64,000 nucleotides of DNA from Halorubrum salsamenti (GCF_007671685.1 NZ_VCNL01000001.1:372001-436000), one strand, 5' to 3'; shown: positions 51,088 through 60,839, counted from the first letter of the stretch. The notes: a model not told the origin generated them from the sequence alone. Made by a program: numbers and translations.

Positions 51088-52260
51088 ATGACACGCACGG
51101 TCTGGGTGAAGGCCGACGGCGACGTCGGCGACTGGGAGGCGCGCAAGCGACGGATCACGGCCGCCATCGAGGCCGGCGCGGACTGGGTGCTCGTCGACGA
51201 GGGCGACGTGGGCCGCGTCCGCGACCTCGGCGACATCTCGGTCGCCGCGTTCCGCTCGGAGGCGGACGTGATCGACGACGCCGAGAACGGCTCCGAGGCC
51301 GACGCCTACTTCGTCGGGAAGGGCGGCGAGGGCGACGGCACGATCGACATGCCCGAGGACCTGTCCGGCTCCGCGGACCTCACGACGGTCCGGCGGCGCG
51401 ACGACCGCGCCCAGGGCGTGTACGTCCGGGTGCTCGGCACCGAGTACGAGCGCTTCGCCGAGGAGGCCGCCGACGACGCCGAGTTCACGGTGATCGTCGG
51501 CGAGGACTGGTCGATCATCCCGCTGGAGAACCTGATCGCGCGGGTCGGCGAGGAGACGCACCTCGTCGCGGGCGCGACCACCGCCGCCGAGGCGCGGACC
51601 GCCTTCGAGACGCTGGAGATCGGCGCCGACGGCGTCCTCCTCGACGCCGATTCCCCCGACGAGATCCGCGGCGCGGTCGACGCCCGCGACGCCGCCGACC
51701 GCGAGACGCTGGACCTCCGGCACGCCGAGGTGACCGCGGTCGAGCGCACCGGCATGGCCGACCGCGTCTGCATCGACACCGGTTCGCTGATGGACGACGA
51801 CGAGGGGATGCTCGTGGGGTCGATGTCGCGCGGGCTGTTCTTCGTCCACGCCGAGACGGCGGAGTCGCCCTACGTCGAGTCGCGCCCGTTCCGCGTGAAC
51901 GCCGGCGCCGTCCACGCGTACGTCCGCAACGCCGAGGGCGGCACGAACTACCTCGCGGAGCTGACGAGCGGCGACGAGGTGCAGGTCGTCGACACCGCCG
52001 GCCACACTCGCGAGGCGATCATCGGCCGCGTGAAGATCGAGAAGCGCCCGATGTTCCGGATTCAGGCGGAGGTCGAGACGGAGGAGGGGACCGACCGCGT
52101 GGAGACGCTCATCCAGAACGCCGAGACCGTGAAGGTCGCGACCGCGGACGGGAAGAAGGCGGTCACCGACCTGGAGGAGGGCGACGAGGCGCTCGTCTAC
52201 TACGAGGACGTGGCGCGCCACTTCGGCGAGGAGGTCGAGGAGAGCATCATCGAGAAGTAG
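51088..52260 (+). CDS. 3-dehydroquinate synthase II (archaeal type)
   Basis: Product of 390 aa, the archaeal enzyme that closes the ring of the ADH product to 3-dehydroquinate (MJ1249-type). It begins TRTVWVKADGDVGDWEARK and has VGSMSRGLFFVHAETAESPY, RPFRVNAGAVHAYV and TNYLAELTSGDEVQVVD. ATG 51088 is chosen over 50938. The partner ADH synthase gene ends at 49354; the HTTM gene intervenes on the other strand. Confidence 0.94.
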   Translation: MTRTVWVKADGDVGDWEARKRRITAAIEAGADWVLVDEGDVGRVRDLGDISVAAFRSEADVIDDAENGSEADAYFVGKGGEGDGTIDMPEDLSGSADLTTVRRRDDRAQGVYVRVLGTEYERFAEEAADDAEFTVIVGEDWSIIPLENLIARVGEETHLVAGATTAAEARTAFETLEIGADGVLLDADSPDEIRGAVDARDAADRETLDLRHAEVTAVERTGMADRVCIDTGSLMDDDEGMLVGSMSRGLFFVHAETAESPYVESRPFRVNAGAVHAYVRNAEGGTNYLAELTSGDEVQVVDTAGHTREAIIGRVKIEKRPMFRIQAEVETEEGTDRVETLIQNAETVKVATADGKKAVTDLEEGDEALVYYEDVARHFGEEVEESIIEK

Positions 52261-52345
52261 CGGGGCCGAGCGGCACAGGGCCACTGAGACCCGATCGATT
52301 GCGGAGACCCCAATTTTTATCAGAAAATTCATCGATCGCCCTTCC

Positions 52346-52960
52346 ATGGCTGTCAGCCACGAGACCAGTCGCGTCGCGGACGGGAACGTCGTAGAGCGCG
52401 TTCAACACCTCGCAGAGGCGGCGAACCCGGCGTTCGCGGCCGGGAGCCTCCTCGTCCCGTTGGTCTTTCTCGGCGCGAGCCTCCTGCTTTCGAGCACGGA
52501 ACTGCTCTTCTACACGCACGTCGCCGCGGGCGCGGTGTGGTTCGGCTTCGCGCTGATCTTCCCGGCGATCATCGGCCCGACGCTCGGGGGGCTCGGCGAC
52601 GAGGCCGCGGCCGCGGTGAACGCCGCGCTCATCCCGAAGGTGGTCTTCTTCCTCGTCGGCTTCTCGCTGACGACGGTGCTTTCGGGAACGGTGCTGCTGA
52701 CGCCCGATCTGGGGCTCGGCTACGGGTTCGCGGGGCGGTGGTCGTCGATCGCGCTCGGCGTCGGCTGGGGGCTGTTCGCGTTCGGGCTCGCGGTCCCGCA
52801 CCGCCTGCAGTTGAGCGCGTACTACGAGACGCGCTCGCCGAACCCGGACGCCTCGCGGCTCGAAGCGATCGAGAAGAAGAATTTGGTGGTCGGGCTGTTC
52901 GAGGCCGCCGCGATGCTCGGACTCATCGTCCTGATGACCGGCTTCCGGCTGGGAGTGTGA
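52346..52960 (+). CDS. Four-helix integral membrane protein of unknown function
   Basis: Product of 204 aa with hydrophobic segments at about 32-50, 55-75, 95-118 and 130-150 plus one near the C terminus. The pattern ELLFYTHVAAGAVWFGFALI resembles the CopD/DUF2269 type of small membrane proteins with one His in helix 2, but I cannot assign it. A TATA-like aatttttatc at about 52311 is ~30 bp upstream. Convergent with the MscS gene. Confidence 0.72.
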   Translation: MAVSHETSRVADGNVVERVQHLAEAANPAFAAGSLLVPLVFLGASLLLSSTELLFYTHVAAGAVWFGFALIFPAIIGPTLGGLGDEAAAAVNAALIPKVVFFLVGFSLTTVLSGTVLLTPDLGLGYGFAGRWSSIALGVGWGLFAFGLAVPHRLQLSAYYETRSPNPDASRLEAIEKKNLVVGLFEAAAMLGLIVLMTGFRLGV

Positions 52961-53051
52961 GAATGCGTCGTCGCTTTCGCGTAAGAACCGACCCGCGATA
53001 CGTTCCGTCGTAGGGGCGCGCGTCCGTCCGCCGGACCCGCCGCGTTCACGT

Positions 53052-53951
53052 TCACTCGCTGCTCGAGGCGGCCGACCCGGTCGGACGCTCCGTCACGGTC
53101 ACTTCCCCCGAGAGTAACTGTGCAGACGGGGGAGCGAGCGTGATCCCCTCCTCGTCGAAGCGCCGTTTCACCGCTCGGCGGAAGTCAGAGCGGATCGTCG
53201 GCATACTCCGATTTCTCGGATCGTCGATCCAGAACTCCGCCTGTATCGTAATCGCGTTCTCGCCGAGTTCGACGAGGCGCGTGTTCGGCGCCGGGTCACC
53301 GAGAACCGGCTCGAGAGTCGCGGCGATCTGCTGTAACGTCAGCAGGGCCCGCTCGGCGTCCCCGTCATAGGCGACGTACACCTGTTCCGTAATTCGATAC
53401 GTGTTCCGACCGTAGGGCCGGGTGATGGCGTTGGTCGTGAGTTCGGTGTTAGGGATCGAGACAGTCTCGTTGTCCGGCGTCCGGACCCGGGTGACGCGGA
53501 AGTCGACCGCTTCGACCGTGCCGCTCCCGCCCGGCCACTCGATCCAGTCGTCGACGTTGAAATCCGGGTCGGCGACCAGAAACATCCCGCTGATGAGCGA
53601 CCCGAACACCTGCTGACCGGCGATCCCGAGCGCGAACGTGAGCGCCGCGATAATGACCGCCGACTCTGAGAGCACCCGTCCGTAGCCGGCGGCGACGATG
53701 CCCGTGAGGGTCGCGAATCCGATCAGGAGTACCCGGAGATACGTCTTCGTCGCGGTCTCGATCGTGGGGTTGTTGCGGTTACGCATTCTGACGACGCGGG
53801 TGAGAACGGGGATGAGAAACGTCTGGCCGACGAGATAGACGACTCCGAATCCCACGAGAAACCAGAACAGCTCCGAAAACACCTGATCGTACGCCGAGAA
53901 GACGTCTGTCGCCCATTTCGGCGGGGACACCTGGCCGACCATGCGCTGCAC
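53052..53951 (-). CDS. MscS-family mechanosensitive channel
   Basis: Product of 299 aa (or 296 if it begins at the next ATG, 53942). Two to three N-terminal hydrophobic helices are followed by the pore-lining TM3 region IIAALTFALGIAGQQVFGSL, then the beta domain VADPDFNVDDWIEWPGGSGT and VRTPDNETVSIPNTELTTN. A gated ion channel that releases solutes on hypo-osmotic shock. An AT-rich aaaaacccc at about 53970 may be its promoter. Confidence 0.92.
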   Translation of the reverse strand: MQRMVGQVSPPKWATDVFSAYDQVFSELFWFLVGFGVVYLVGQTFLIPVLTRVVRMRNRNNPTIETATKTYLRVLLIGFATLTGIVAAGYGRVLSESAVIIAALTFALGIAGQQVFGSLISGMFLVADPDFNVDDWIEWPGGSGTVEAVDFRVTRVRTPDNETVSIPNTELTTNAITRPYGRNTYRITEQVYVAYDGDAERALLTLQQIAATLEPVLGDPAPNTRLVELGENAITIQAEFWIDDPRNRSMPTIRSDFRRAVKRRFDEEGITLAPPSAQLLSGEVTVTERPTGSAASSSE

Positions 53952-53994
53952 ATAGCGGCGTATCGGTAAAAACCCCGGCTGCGAGGTGTGCGAG

Positions 53995-55539
53995 CTAGAT
54001 CCCGTACAGCTCGCCGTACTTCTCCTCGACGTAGTCGGTGAAGGCGTCCGCCGAGAACTCCTCGCCGGTAGCGCGCTCGACGAGTTCGTTCGTCTCGTAG
54101 CGGGAGCCGTGCCGGTGGACGTTCTCGCCGAGCCACTCGCGGAGGTCGTCGAACTCGCCCGCGGCGATCTTGTCGTCGAGGTCGTCGAGCTCGCTTTCTG
54201 CGGCCTCGAACAGTTGGGCGGCCATGACGGAGCCGAGCGAGTAGGTCGGGAAGTAGCCGAAGTTGCCGTGGCTCCAGTGGATGTCCTGCAGACAGCCCTC
54301 GGCGTCGGTGTCGGGGCGGATCCCGAGGTACTCCTCGTACTTGTCGTTCCAGACCTCGGGCACGTCCTCGACCGCGAGGTCGCCGCGGACCAGGTCGCGC
54401 TCGATCTCGAACCGGACGACGATGTGGAGGTGGTAGGTGAGCTCGTCGGCCTCGACGCGGATGAGGTTGTCCTCGTGGACCTGGTTGAACGCCTGATACG
54501 CGTCCTCGACGGTGGCGTCGTCGGTCTCCGGGAAGTGCTCTTGGAAGGTCGGTAAGAACAGCTCCCAGAACGCGCGGCTGCGACCGACGTGGTTCTCCCA
54601 GAGCCGCGACTGCGACTCGTGGACCGACAGGTCTCGCGACTCGCCGAGCGGGGTTCCGAACTGCTCTTGCGGGAGCCCGAGGTTGTACTGCGCGTGGCCG
54701 AACTCGTGGACCGTCGAGCCGATCGCGCCGAGCGGGTCGGACTCGTCGAACCGGGTGGTCACGCGGCAGTCGAACTGGTTGCCCGCGGTGAACGGGTGCG
54801 AGGAGACGTCGAGCCGGCCGCGGTCGAAGTCGTAGCCGACCAGTTCGAGGGTCTCGCGCGCGAGCGCCTCCTGCTCGTCCTCGGGAAACGTCCCCTCGAA
54901 GGTGTCGACGGCGAGGTCGGCGTCGGACTCGCGGATCGCGTCGATCATGGGGACGAGCGTCTCGCGCAGTTCCGTCAGGATCGCCTCCGCGCGCTCCATC
55001 GAGAGGCACGGCTCGAACTCCTCGAACAGCACCTCGTAGGAGTCGCGGTCGGGGTCGATGTGCTCCGCGTACTCGCGTTTCAGCTCGACGTGTTTCTCCA
55101 GGTAGGGCGCGAACGTCTCGAAGTCGTCCTCGGCTTTCGCCTCCTCCCACGCCTGCAGCGCCTCCGTGCCCGTCTCGGAGATCTCCTCGACGAGCTCGAC
55201 CGGGACGGCGTCTGCGCGCTCGTACTCGCGGCGGACCTCGCGGACGACCGCCGCCTGTTCGTCGGTGAGGTCGGCGTCGGCGAGCGCGTCGAGCAGCTCG
55301 CCCGTCTCCTCGTCGGTGACCATGTCGTGGCGGATCGACGAGAGCGTCGAGAGCTGCTTCGATCGGGCGGGGGTGCCGCCCTCGGGCATCATCACCTGCT
55401 GGTCCCAGCCGAGCACGCCGGCGGCGCTCCCGACCGTGTTCCAGCGTCGGACGCGGTCCAAGAGGGCGTCGTACGCGTCGGGGGCGTCGGCTGCGTCGGC
55501 TGCGCCGGCTTCGTCGTCAGTCGCGGCTTCCGTTGCCAT
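53995..55539 (-). CDS. M32-family metallocarboxypeptidase
   Basis: Product of 514 aa, all-helical. The zinc site HEFGH (in GSTVHEFGHAQYNL) and the downstream Glu in SVHESQSRLWENHVGRS match carboxypeptidase Taq/M32 enzymes, which remove C-terminal residues from peptides in the cytosol. N-terminal residues 1-22 are an Ala/Asp-rich extension. Length is normal for the family (~500). ATG 55539. Confidence 0.95.
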   Translation of the reverse strand: MATEAATDDEAGAADAADAPDAYDALLDRVRRWNTVGSAAGVLGWDQQVMMPEGGTPARSKQLSTLSSIRHDMVTDEETGELLDALADADLTDEQAAVVREVRREYERADAVPVELVEEISETGTEALQAWEEAKAEDDFETFAPYLEKHVELKREYAEHIDPDRDSYEVLFEEFEPCLSMERAEAILTELRETLVPMIDAIRESDADLAVDTFEGTFPEDEQEALARETLELVGYDFDRGRLDVSSHPFTAGNQFDCRVTTRFDESDPLGAIGSTVHEFGHAQYNLGLPQEQFGTPLGESRDLSVHESQSRLWENHVGRSRAFWELFLPTFQEHFPETDDATVEDAYQAFNQVHEDNLIRVEADELTYHLHIVVRFEIERDLVRGDLAVEDVPEVWNDKYEEYLGIRPDTDAEGCLQDIHWSHGNFGYFPTYSLGSVMAAQLFEAAESELDDLDDKIAAGEFDDLREWLGENVHRHGSRYETNELVERATGEEFSADAFTDYVEEKYGELYGI

Positions 55540-55667
55540 ACCGCGCAGATCGGCCGCGTCGGTTAAGAAGGGACCGGACGCGGACCCGCTCTCCCGCCGC
55601 TACGCGGCGGTCGAGCCCGCCCGGAACGCGACCTATTTCCGCTCGGCCGACGAATCGCCGCCAACGA

Positions 55668-56714
55668 ATGCCCGAAGCCGACGAGTTCATCGACCTGCGA
55701 TCCGACACCGTCACGACGCCCTCCGAGGCGATGCGAGAGGCCGCCCGCGACGCCGAGGTCGGCGACGACGTGTACCGCGACGACCCCACCGTCAACGAGC
55801 TCGAGCGCCGCGCCGCCGACGCGGTCGGCACCGAGGCCGCGCTGTACGTCCCCTCGGGGACGATGGCCAACCAGATCGCGGTCCACGTCCACACCGAACC
55901 GGGACAGGAGCTCCTCTTGGAGCGCGAGTCCCACGTCTACCGGTGGGAGCTGGCGGGCGCCGCGAAGCTCTCGGGCACCCAGACCCGGACGATCGACGCG
56001 GGCGACCGCTGCGTCCCGACGCCCGAGGCGGTTCGCGAGGGCCTCGTCGAGGAGGACCTCCACCGTCCCGGCACCGGGCTCCTGTCGCTGGAGAACACTC
56101 ACAACTACCGCGGCGGGACGGCCATCCCCGTCGAGCGGATCGCGGCGGCCGCCGAGGCCGCCCGCGACGCCGACGTGCCGGTCCACCTCGACGGCGCGCG
56201 CGTCTTCAACGCCGCGGTCGCGCTCGGCGTCGACGCGAGCGAGATCGTCGCACCCGTCGACACGGTCACGTTCTGCCTCTCGAAGGGGCTCGGTGCGCCC
56301 GTCGGCTCGATCGTCGCGGGCGACGAGGCGTTCGTCGAGGAGGCCCGACGCGTCCGCAAGCTATTCGGCGGCGGGATGCGGCAGGCGGGAATGATCGCCG
56401 CGCCGGGGCTTCTCGCCTTGGAGAACGTCGACCGGCTCGCTGACGACCACGCCAACGCGGAGCGGCTCGCGACCGGCCTCGACGCCCTCGACGGGGTCCG
56501 CGCGCCCGAGCCCGACACGAACATCGTCGTCGCGCACACCGAGGCGGCGGGGATCCCGGCGTCCGACCTCGCGGCGGCCTGCGAGGACGCCGGCGTCGGC
56601 TGCGTGGAGTTCGACGAGCACGCGACGCGATTCACCACCCACCTCGACGTCGACGGCGACGACGTCGACGCCGCGGTCGACCGGATCGGCGACGTGATCG
56701 CGGAGCTCGCGTAA
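55668..56714 (+). CDS. Low-specificity threonine aldolase (beta-eliminating lyase family)
   Basis: Product of 348 aa, PLP fold type I. DLRSDTVTTPSEAMREA at the N terminus, THNYRGGTAIPV and the PLP-Lys in TFCLSKGLGAPVGS identify it. It cleaves threonine or allo-threonine to glycine and acetaldehyde. ATG 55668 is chosen over 55533. Glycine from it could feed the GcvT branch. Confidence 0.93.
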   Translation: MPEADEFIDLRSDTVTTPSEAMREAARDAEVGDDVYRDDPTVNELERRAADAVGTEAALYVPSGTMANQIAVHVHTEPGQELLLERESHVYRWELAGAAKLSGTQTRTIDAGDRCVPTPEAVREGLVEEDLHRPGTGLLSLENTHNYRGGTAIPVERIAAAAEAARDADVPVHLDGARVFNAAVALGVDASEIVAPVDTVTFCLSKGLGAPVGSIVAGDEAFVEEARRVRKLFGGGMRQAGMIAAPGLLALENVDRLADDHANAERLATGLDALDGVRAPEPDTNIVVAHTEAAGIPASDLAAACEDAGVGCVEFDEHATRFTTHLDVDGDDVDAAVDRIGDVIAELA

Positions 56715-57038
56715 TCGCGGGAGCGAAGGCGTCGCCGCGGTCGGCTATCGGTTATTTCGAAGAATCGACCGACGAGCCGTCGGCTCAGCGTTATAGGGCG
56801 ACCGCCGCTACGGTGCGGACGTTGAAAGGTGGCCGCCTCACGCGAACGCGAGACGACCAGTGGTGTCGCACACCGGCGGCCGGTCGAGTAAGGGTCGGCC
56901 GCTCCGGTACTTAAACCCTCGTTCGTGCGGCTCGCGGTGCTGGCCTGGCCGGTGTTCGCGCTCCACCGGTACTTAAACCCTCGTTCGTGCGGCTCCGGTC
57001 GCGTCGTCGGGGGCGGCGGAGTCAGTCCGGCAGACCGA
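56715..57038. other. Convergent gene-free stretch with direct repeats
   Basis: 324 bp between the threonine aldolase and the next stop. It carries a 30-bp direct repeat pair and a gccgctacggtgcgg string that resembles part of repeat B. No coding frame or RNA is convincing. Confidence 0.6.
56904..56995 (-). repeat. Two exact 30-bp direct repeats with TATA-like core
   Basis: Copies at 56904-56933 and 56966-56995, 62 bp apart, share ccggtacttaaaccctcg followed by ttcgtgcggctc. On the minus strand each contains tttaagta, a good haloarchaeal TATA-like box. Transcription from them would run antisense into the threonine aldolase gene. Confidence 0.85.
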
Positions 57039-57899
57039 TCAGTCCGGGCGGTGGACCTCGCCCTCGCGCTCGTCGGCGTCCTTCCGACGGAGCGCGGCGG
57101 CGGCGTTGCTGGCGTCGTAGCCGAAGAACACGTCCTTCGCGTACCGCTCCGCGACCTCCGTCGCGTGGATCAGGTCGTCGACCTCGACCTCGACCGCGTA
57201 CAGCTCCAGCGAGAACGGCGTCTCCGGCGGCGCGCCGTGCACGTCGTAGTCGCCGCCGAGCCGCGAGCGAAACCCGCGGGCGATGGTCTCCAGCCAGTAG
57301 GTCGTGGCGTACTCGGTGTCGTACAGCGGGACCACGAACTCGTCGACGTGCTCGGCGAGCCGGTCGAGGTCGAGGCCGGCCCGCGCCCGCAGGTGGTCGG
57401 GGTAGGGGTCGGGGTACAGCGTGAGCAACACCCGACCGGGGATCCGGTCGGCGGCGTCGGCGACGAACTCGGTGATTACGTCCGCGCGCCAGTCGTCCCA
57501 GTCCTCGCGGTCGCTCTCGGCGAACAGTCGCTCACAGCGGTCACAGTGACAGAACCCCTCTCGCGGAAACCCCACGTCGTCGAGGCGCACGTCCTCGTTC
57601 TCGGCGGCGCAGTCCTCGATGATCTCCAGCAGTCCCTCGCGGTACTCCGAGTGGGTCGGGCAGATGTACGCCCAGTCGAAGTAGTCGCGGTCGCGGGTCG
57701 CCGGCTCGCCGTGCTCGTCGACCGGGACGAGGTCGGGATTCTCGCTCGCCGCGGCGTTGTCGCCGAAGCACGACACCATGTTCACGGCGTTCGGCAGGGG
57801 CGCGGCCGCCCGCCCCGTGACGTCTTTCACCTCGTAGAAGCCGAGGTCGAACGGCTCCATCTCGACCTCGTCGGCGTTGCGCGTGACGACCCCGTACAT
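57039..57899 (-). CDS. Uncharacterised TIM-barrel-like protein with CxCxxC motif
   Basis: Product of 286 aa, cytosolic, likely an alpha/beta barrel. Notable are GFCHCDRCERLFAES (CxCxxC), DWAYICPTHSEYREGL, LTLYPDPYPDHLRA and EFVVPLYDTEYATTYWLET. The pattern of acidic residues at strand ends resembles putative glycoside-hydrolase-like families, but I do not recognise it and no catalytic pair is certain. ATG 57899. Confidence 0.7.
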   Translation of the reverse strand: MYGVVTRNADEVEMEPFDLGFYEVKDVTGRAAAPLPNAVNMVSCFGDNAAASENPDLVPVDEHGEPATRDRDYFDWAYICPTHSEYREGLLEIIEDCAAENEDVRLDDVGFPREGFCHCDRCERLFAESDREDWDDWRADVITEFVADAADRIPGRVLLTLYPDPYPDHLRARAGLDLDRLAEHVDEFVVPLYDTEYATTYWLETIARGFRSRLGGDYDVHGAPPETPFSLELYAVEVEVDDLIHATEVAERYAKDVFFGYDASNAAAALRRKDADEREGEVHRPD

Positions 57900-57995
57900 G
57901 CGCGCCGCTACGAGACTGACGGGTAAAAACGGCGGGCATCCGCCCGCGGAGGTGGTCGGCGAACGATCCGGCGGAGGGATCGCGTGACGATCCGG

Positions 57996-58091
57996 TTATT
58001 CGACTTCGACCGGCTCCTTGTCGCCGGCGAACAGGAAGTACGCGAGGGCAACTAACGACAGGACCAGGACGAGCTTCAGTTTCTTGCTCAT
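57996..58091 (-). CDS. 31-aa single-helix membrane peptide
   Basis: Reads MSKKLKLVLVLSLVALAYF then LFAGDKEPVEVE. A basic N terminus, one hydrophobic helix (about 6-22) and an acidic C terminus form a typical small membrane protein. Function unknown; the composition and clean start are the only evidence. Confidence 0.6.
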   Translation of the reverse strand: MSKKLKLVLVLSLVALAYFLFAGDKEPVEVE

Positions 58092-58162
58092 ACCTGACGT
58101 GTCGAGCGGCGGGCGCTAAAATCTACCGGAGCCCTCGTCGATCGCGGGCGGGCCTCGCCCCG

Positions 58163-58621
58163 TCACACGTCGATGTGGTCGGCGATGTCGGCCCGGAGGA
58201 TCGTCGAGCAGTAGTCGCAGCGGACGCCGTCGGCGACCACGTCGAACCGGGTGTCGACCGGCTCGTCGGCGTTCGTGATGCAGTTGCGGTTCGGGCACGA
58301 GAGCACGCCCGTCACGCTGTCGGGGCGGGTGACGCGGTTCTTCTCGACGACCTCGAAGTCGCGGACGATGTTGATCGTCGCCTCGGGCGCGATGAGCGAG
58401 AGCACGTCGACCTCGGACTGCGAGAGCTCCCGTTCCTCCACTTTCACGATGTCCTTGCGACCGAGCCGGTCCGAGGGGACGTTCATCCCGACGGAGACGC
58501 CGAACCCCTCGGAGCCGTCGATGCCCAAAATCGCGAGCACGTTGAGCGCCTGCCCGCCCTCGACGTGGTCGATCACGGTGCCGTCCCGGATCTTCGAGAC
58601 GCGAAGCTCGTGCTCGCTCAT
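58163..58621 (-). CDS. pyrI: Aspartate carbamoyltransferase regulatory chain
   Basis: Product of 152 aa. The N-terminal allosteric domain ([20 protein letters not shown]) and the C-terminal zinc domain with CPNRNC and RCDYC identify PyrI, which binds CTP/ATP and controls PyrB. Its ATG overlaps the pyrB stop as ATGA. Normal length. Confidence 0.96.
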   Translation of the reverse strand: MSEHELRVSKIRDGTVIDHVEGGQALNVLAILGIDGSEGFGVSVGMNVPSDRLGRKDIVKVEERELSQSEVDVLSLIAPEATINIVRDFEVVEKNRVTRPDSVTGVLSCPNRNCITNADEPVDTRFDVVADGVRCDYCSTILRADIADHIDV

Positions 58622-59559
58622 CGGTCCACCTCCATCCCCTCGGCGGCCTCGGCGTTCTCCAGCAGGGTGTCGAGCAGCGCCATCCGCACCGGGACCCCGT
58701 TGTGCGCCTGCTCGAAGTACGTCGCGTGGTCGGTCTCGTCCACGTCGGGCGCGATCTCGTCGACGCGCGGGAGCGGGTGCATCACGGTGAGGTCGTCGGC
58801 GGCGTCGTCGAGCGTCTCGGCGTCGATCTGGTACTCGCCCGCGACGCGGTGGTACTCGTTCTCGTCGGGGAACCGCTCCTTCTGGATCCGGGTGACGTAC
58901 AGCACGTCGAGCTCGTCGATCACGTCTTCCAGATCGGTGTGTTCACGCACCTGCGCGCCGGTCTCGTGGAGGTCGAACCGGACCGATCGGGGAAGCCGGA
59001 GCGACTCCGGGCTGATGAAGTGCTGGTTGGCGTCGAACTCCGTGAGCGCCGCCGCGAGCGAGTGGACGGTGCGCCCGTACTTCAGATCGCCCATGATCCC
59101 GACGGTGAGGTCGTCGAGTCCGTGGTTCTCGCGGATCGTGTGGAGATCGAGGAGGGTCTGTGAGGGGTGTTGGCCCGCGCCGTCGCCCGCGTTGACGACG
59201 GGGACGGAGACGTGCTCGGCGGCCAGCGTCGCGGCGCCCTCGCTCGGGTGGCGGAGCACCAACGCGTCCGCGTAGCCCTCGATGACGCGGACGGTATCGG
59301 AGAGCGACTCGCCCTTCGAGACCGACGAGGAGCCGACGTCGCCCATGTCGATGGTGTCGATCCCGAGGCGTTTGGCCGCGCTGTCGAAGCTCATCCGGGT
59401 GCGCGTGCTCGGCTCGAAGAAGCAGAGCGCGAGCACGCGCCCGGCGTGCCGGTCCGCGTAGGCGGCGGGGTCGTCGGCGACCTCGCGGGCCCGGTCGAGC
59501 ACCGCCTCGATGTCATCCCGCGAGAGCTGTGTCGCGGTGATGAGGTGGTCCTGACGCAT
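58618..59559 (-). CDS. pyrB: Aspartate carbamoyltransferase catalytic chain
   Basis: Product of 313 aa; it makes carbamoyl-aspartate in pyrimidine synthesis. The carbamoyl-phosphate site [20 protein letters not shown] (about 49-68), the second loop [19 protein letters not shown] and the aspartate loop HPLPRVDEI are conserved. ATG 59559 ([12 protein letters not shown]). Translationally coupled to pyrI. Confidence 0.97.
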   Translation of the reverse strand: MRQDHLITATQLSRDDIEAVLDRAREVADDPAAYADRHAGRVLALCFFEPSTRTRMSFDSAAKRLGIDTIDMGDVGSSSVSKGESLSDTVRVIEGYADALVLRHPSEGAATLAAEHVSVPVVNAGDGAGQHPSQTLLDLHTIRENHGLDDLTVGIMGDLKYGRTVHSLAAALTEFDANQHFISPESLRLPRSVRFDLHETGAQVREHTDLEDVIDELDVLYVTRIQKERFPDENEYHRVAGEYQIDAETLDDAADDLTVMHPLPRVDEIAPDVDETDHATYFEQAHNGVPVRMALLDTLLENAEAAEGMEVDR

Positions 59560-59713
59560 TGTCGAATCAGGGGGTCGGCAGTATCTTGAATCCCTCGGCT
59601 CGGCCGCCGATAAGGGTGTTCACGTCCGTGGGTACGGCGCTGTCCGTGGTTTCGAGATTCGCAGAACACGGGGGGCGTCAGCACGGTTCGTGTCCCTGTG
59701 GGCCGGCGGCCGC

Positions 59714-59723
59714 GCTTATAAGC
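59714..59723 (+). promoter_or_regulatory. TATA box of the ASCH gene
   Basis: gcttataagc lies 24-33 bp before ATG 59747. It is also a perfect palindrome. Confidence 0.65.
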
Positions 59724-59746
59724 GGATCCGCTCCTAACGGACGAAT

Positions 59747-60064
59747 ATGTCCGAGAACGATCCGGCCGACCTGCTTCCGAACGACCGCGTGAAACAGAGC
59801 GCGCTCGACGGCGACGTGACCCAGCTCCACCGCGGGAACCGGTACGGCGAGGAGGGCGACACCTTCGAGGTCGACGGCGTGACGTTCGAGCTCACCGAGG
59901 TGACCGAGCGCACCCTCGGCGACGTGACCGACGAGGACGCGAAGCGGGAGGGGTCGCCGTCGCTGGAGGCGTACAAGGAACGGATGGTGCGCGCGCACGG
60001 CGGGAGCTTCGACTGGGACGACGACGCCGACGTGGTGCGACACCGGTTCCGGCGGGCGGAGTGA
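59747..60064 (+). CDS. ASCH-domain protein
   Basis: Product of 105 aa. It matches the ASCH (PUA-like) fold: QLHRGNRYGEEGDTFEVDG, VTFELTEVTERTLGDVTDED and a C-terminal RHRFRRAE. ASCH domains bind RNA or modified nucleosides. A charged conserved EAYKERM helix lies in the middle. It is transcribed from a clear TATA box. The target is unknown. Confidence 0.82.
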   Translation: MSENDPADLLPNDRVKQSALDGDVTQLHRGNRYGEEGDTFEVDGVTFELTEVTERTLGDVTDEDAKREGSPSLEAYKERMVRAHGGSFDWDDDADVVRHRFRRAE

Positions 60065-60086
60065 GGAGTGGTCCGGGGTTTTGGGC

Positions 60087-60839
60087 TCACCCGCCGAACG
60101 CGCCCAGACTCGACTGCAGCTCGCGATCGGGCACCTCTTCGGTGAGCTCGTAGCCGACGAGATCGCGAGCGTCGACCGCGTACGTCGATCCGCCGCGGTC
60201 GAGCACGAGGACGCGCCCCTTCCAGCCGCGGACCGTCCCGGCCGCCATCGTCTCCGCGACGGGGCGCTCGCCGAGGTCGAGGCCGTCGTCGAACGCGAAC
60301 CGCTCGATCGGGTCGAACCCCTCTAAAAGCGTCTCCCACGTCGCCTCGTCCACGTCGCGGCCGAACCCCGACACCTTCGTCGGGACGCGCACCCGGTCGA
60401 CGAGGTCGTCGCGCTCCGCCAGCTCGGCCTCGACCTCGCGCGCGATCCGGCCGTCCGGGTACGTCCGAATGTGGGCCGCACGGTCGGCGCCCTGCTCGCG
60501 GAGCCGGGTCTCCAGCCGCCAGAGACGCGTGACGCCGACCTTCAACACGTCGGGCGCGAACGCCGCGAGGTACACCGCGTGCTCCTCGTGGCAGTCCATC
60601 TCGTCTTTTAAACACGTCCCCGTACAGCGGGCGCACACCCAGACGCGGCGGTGGGCGTCGCAGTAGGGGGCGTCGTCGGCGTCGCAGGCGACGTGTTCGC
60701 CGTCGTGGACGGTCCCCGCGCAGCGGCGGTCGCCGAGCCCGAAGGCGAGCTCCGTGCCGGGGGTCGCCTCGACGAACTCGACCGCGCCGCCGCTGGCGAC
60801 GGTGAACCCCTCGCCCGACTCGTAGCCGACGACCTGCAC
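60087..60839 (-). CDS. DUF2797 protein
   Basis: Product of 250 aa starting with GTG at 60839 (MQVVGYESGEGF). A Cys/His-rich segment CARCTGTCLKDEMDCHEEHA and two CDA-type Cys residues form a likely Zn site. A following alpha/beta part contains VYLAAFAPDVLKVGVTRLWR. The family is archaeal with unknown function; a nuclease-like GIY-YIG-type start (VYLAAF...KVGVT) has been noted by me but not established. The longer frame from 60932 would begin before the likely transcription start. Confidence 0.82.
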   Translation of the reverse strand: MQVVGYESGEGFTVASGGAVEFVEATPGTELAFGLGDRRCAGTVHDGEHVACDADDAPYCDAHRRVWVCARCTGTCLKDEMDCHEEHAVYLAAFAPDVLKVGVTRLWRLETRLREQGADRAAHIRTYPDGRIAREVEAELAERDDLVDRVRVPTKVSGFGRDVDEATWETLLEGFDPIERFAFDDGLDLGERPVAETMAAGTVRGWKGRVLVLDRGGSTYAVDARDLVGYELTEEVPDRELQSSLGAFGG

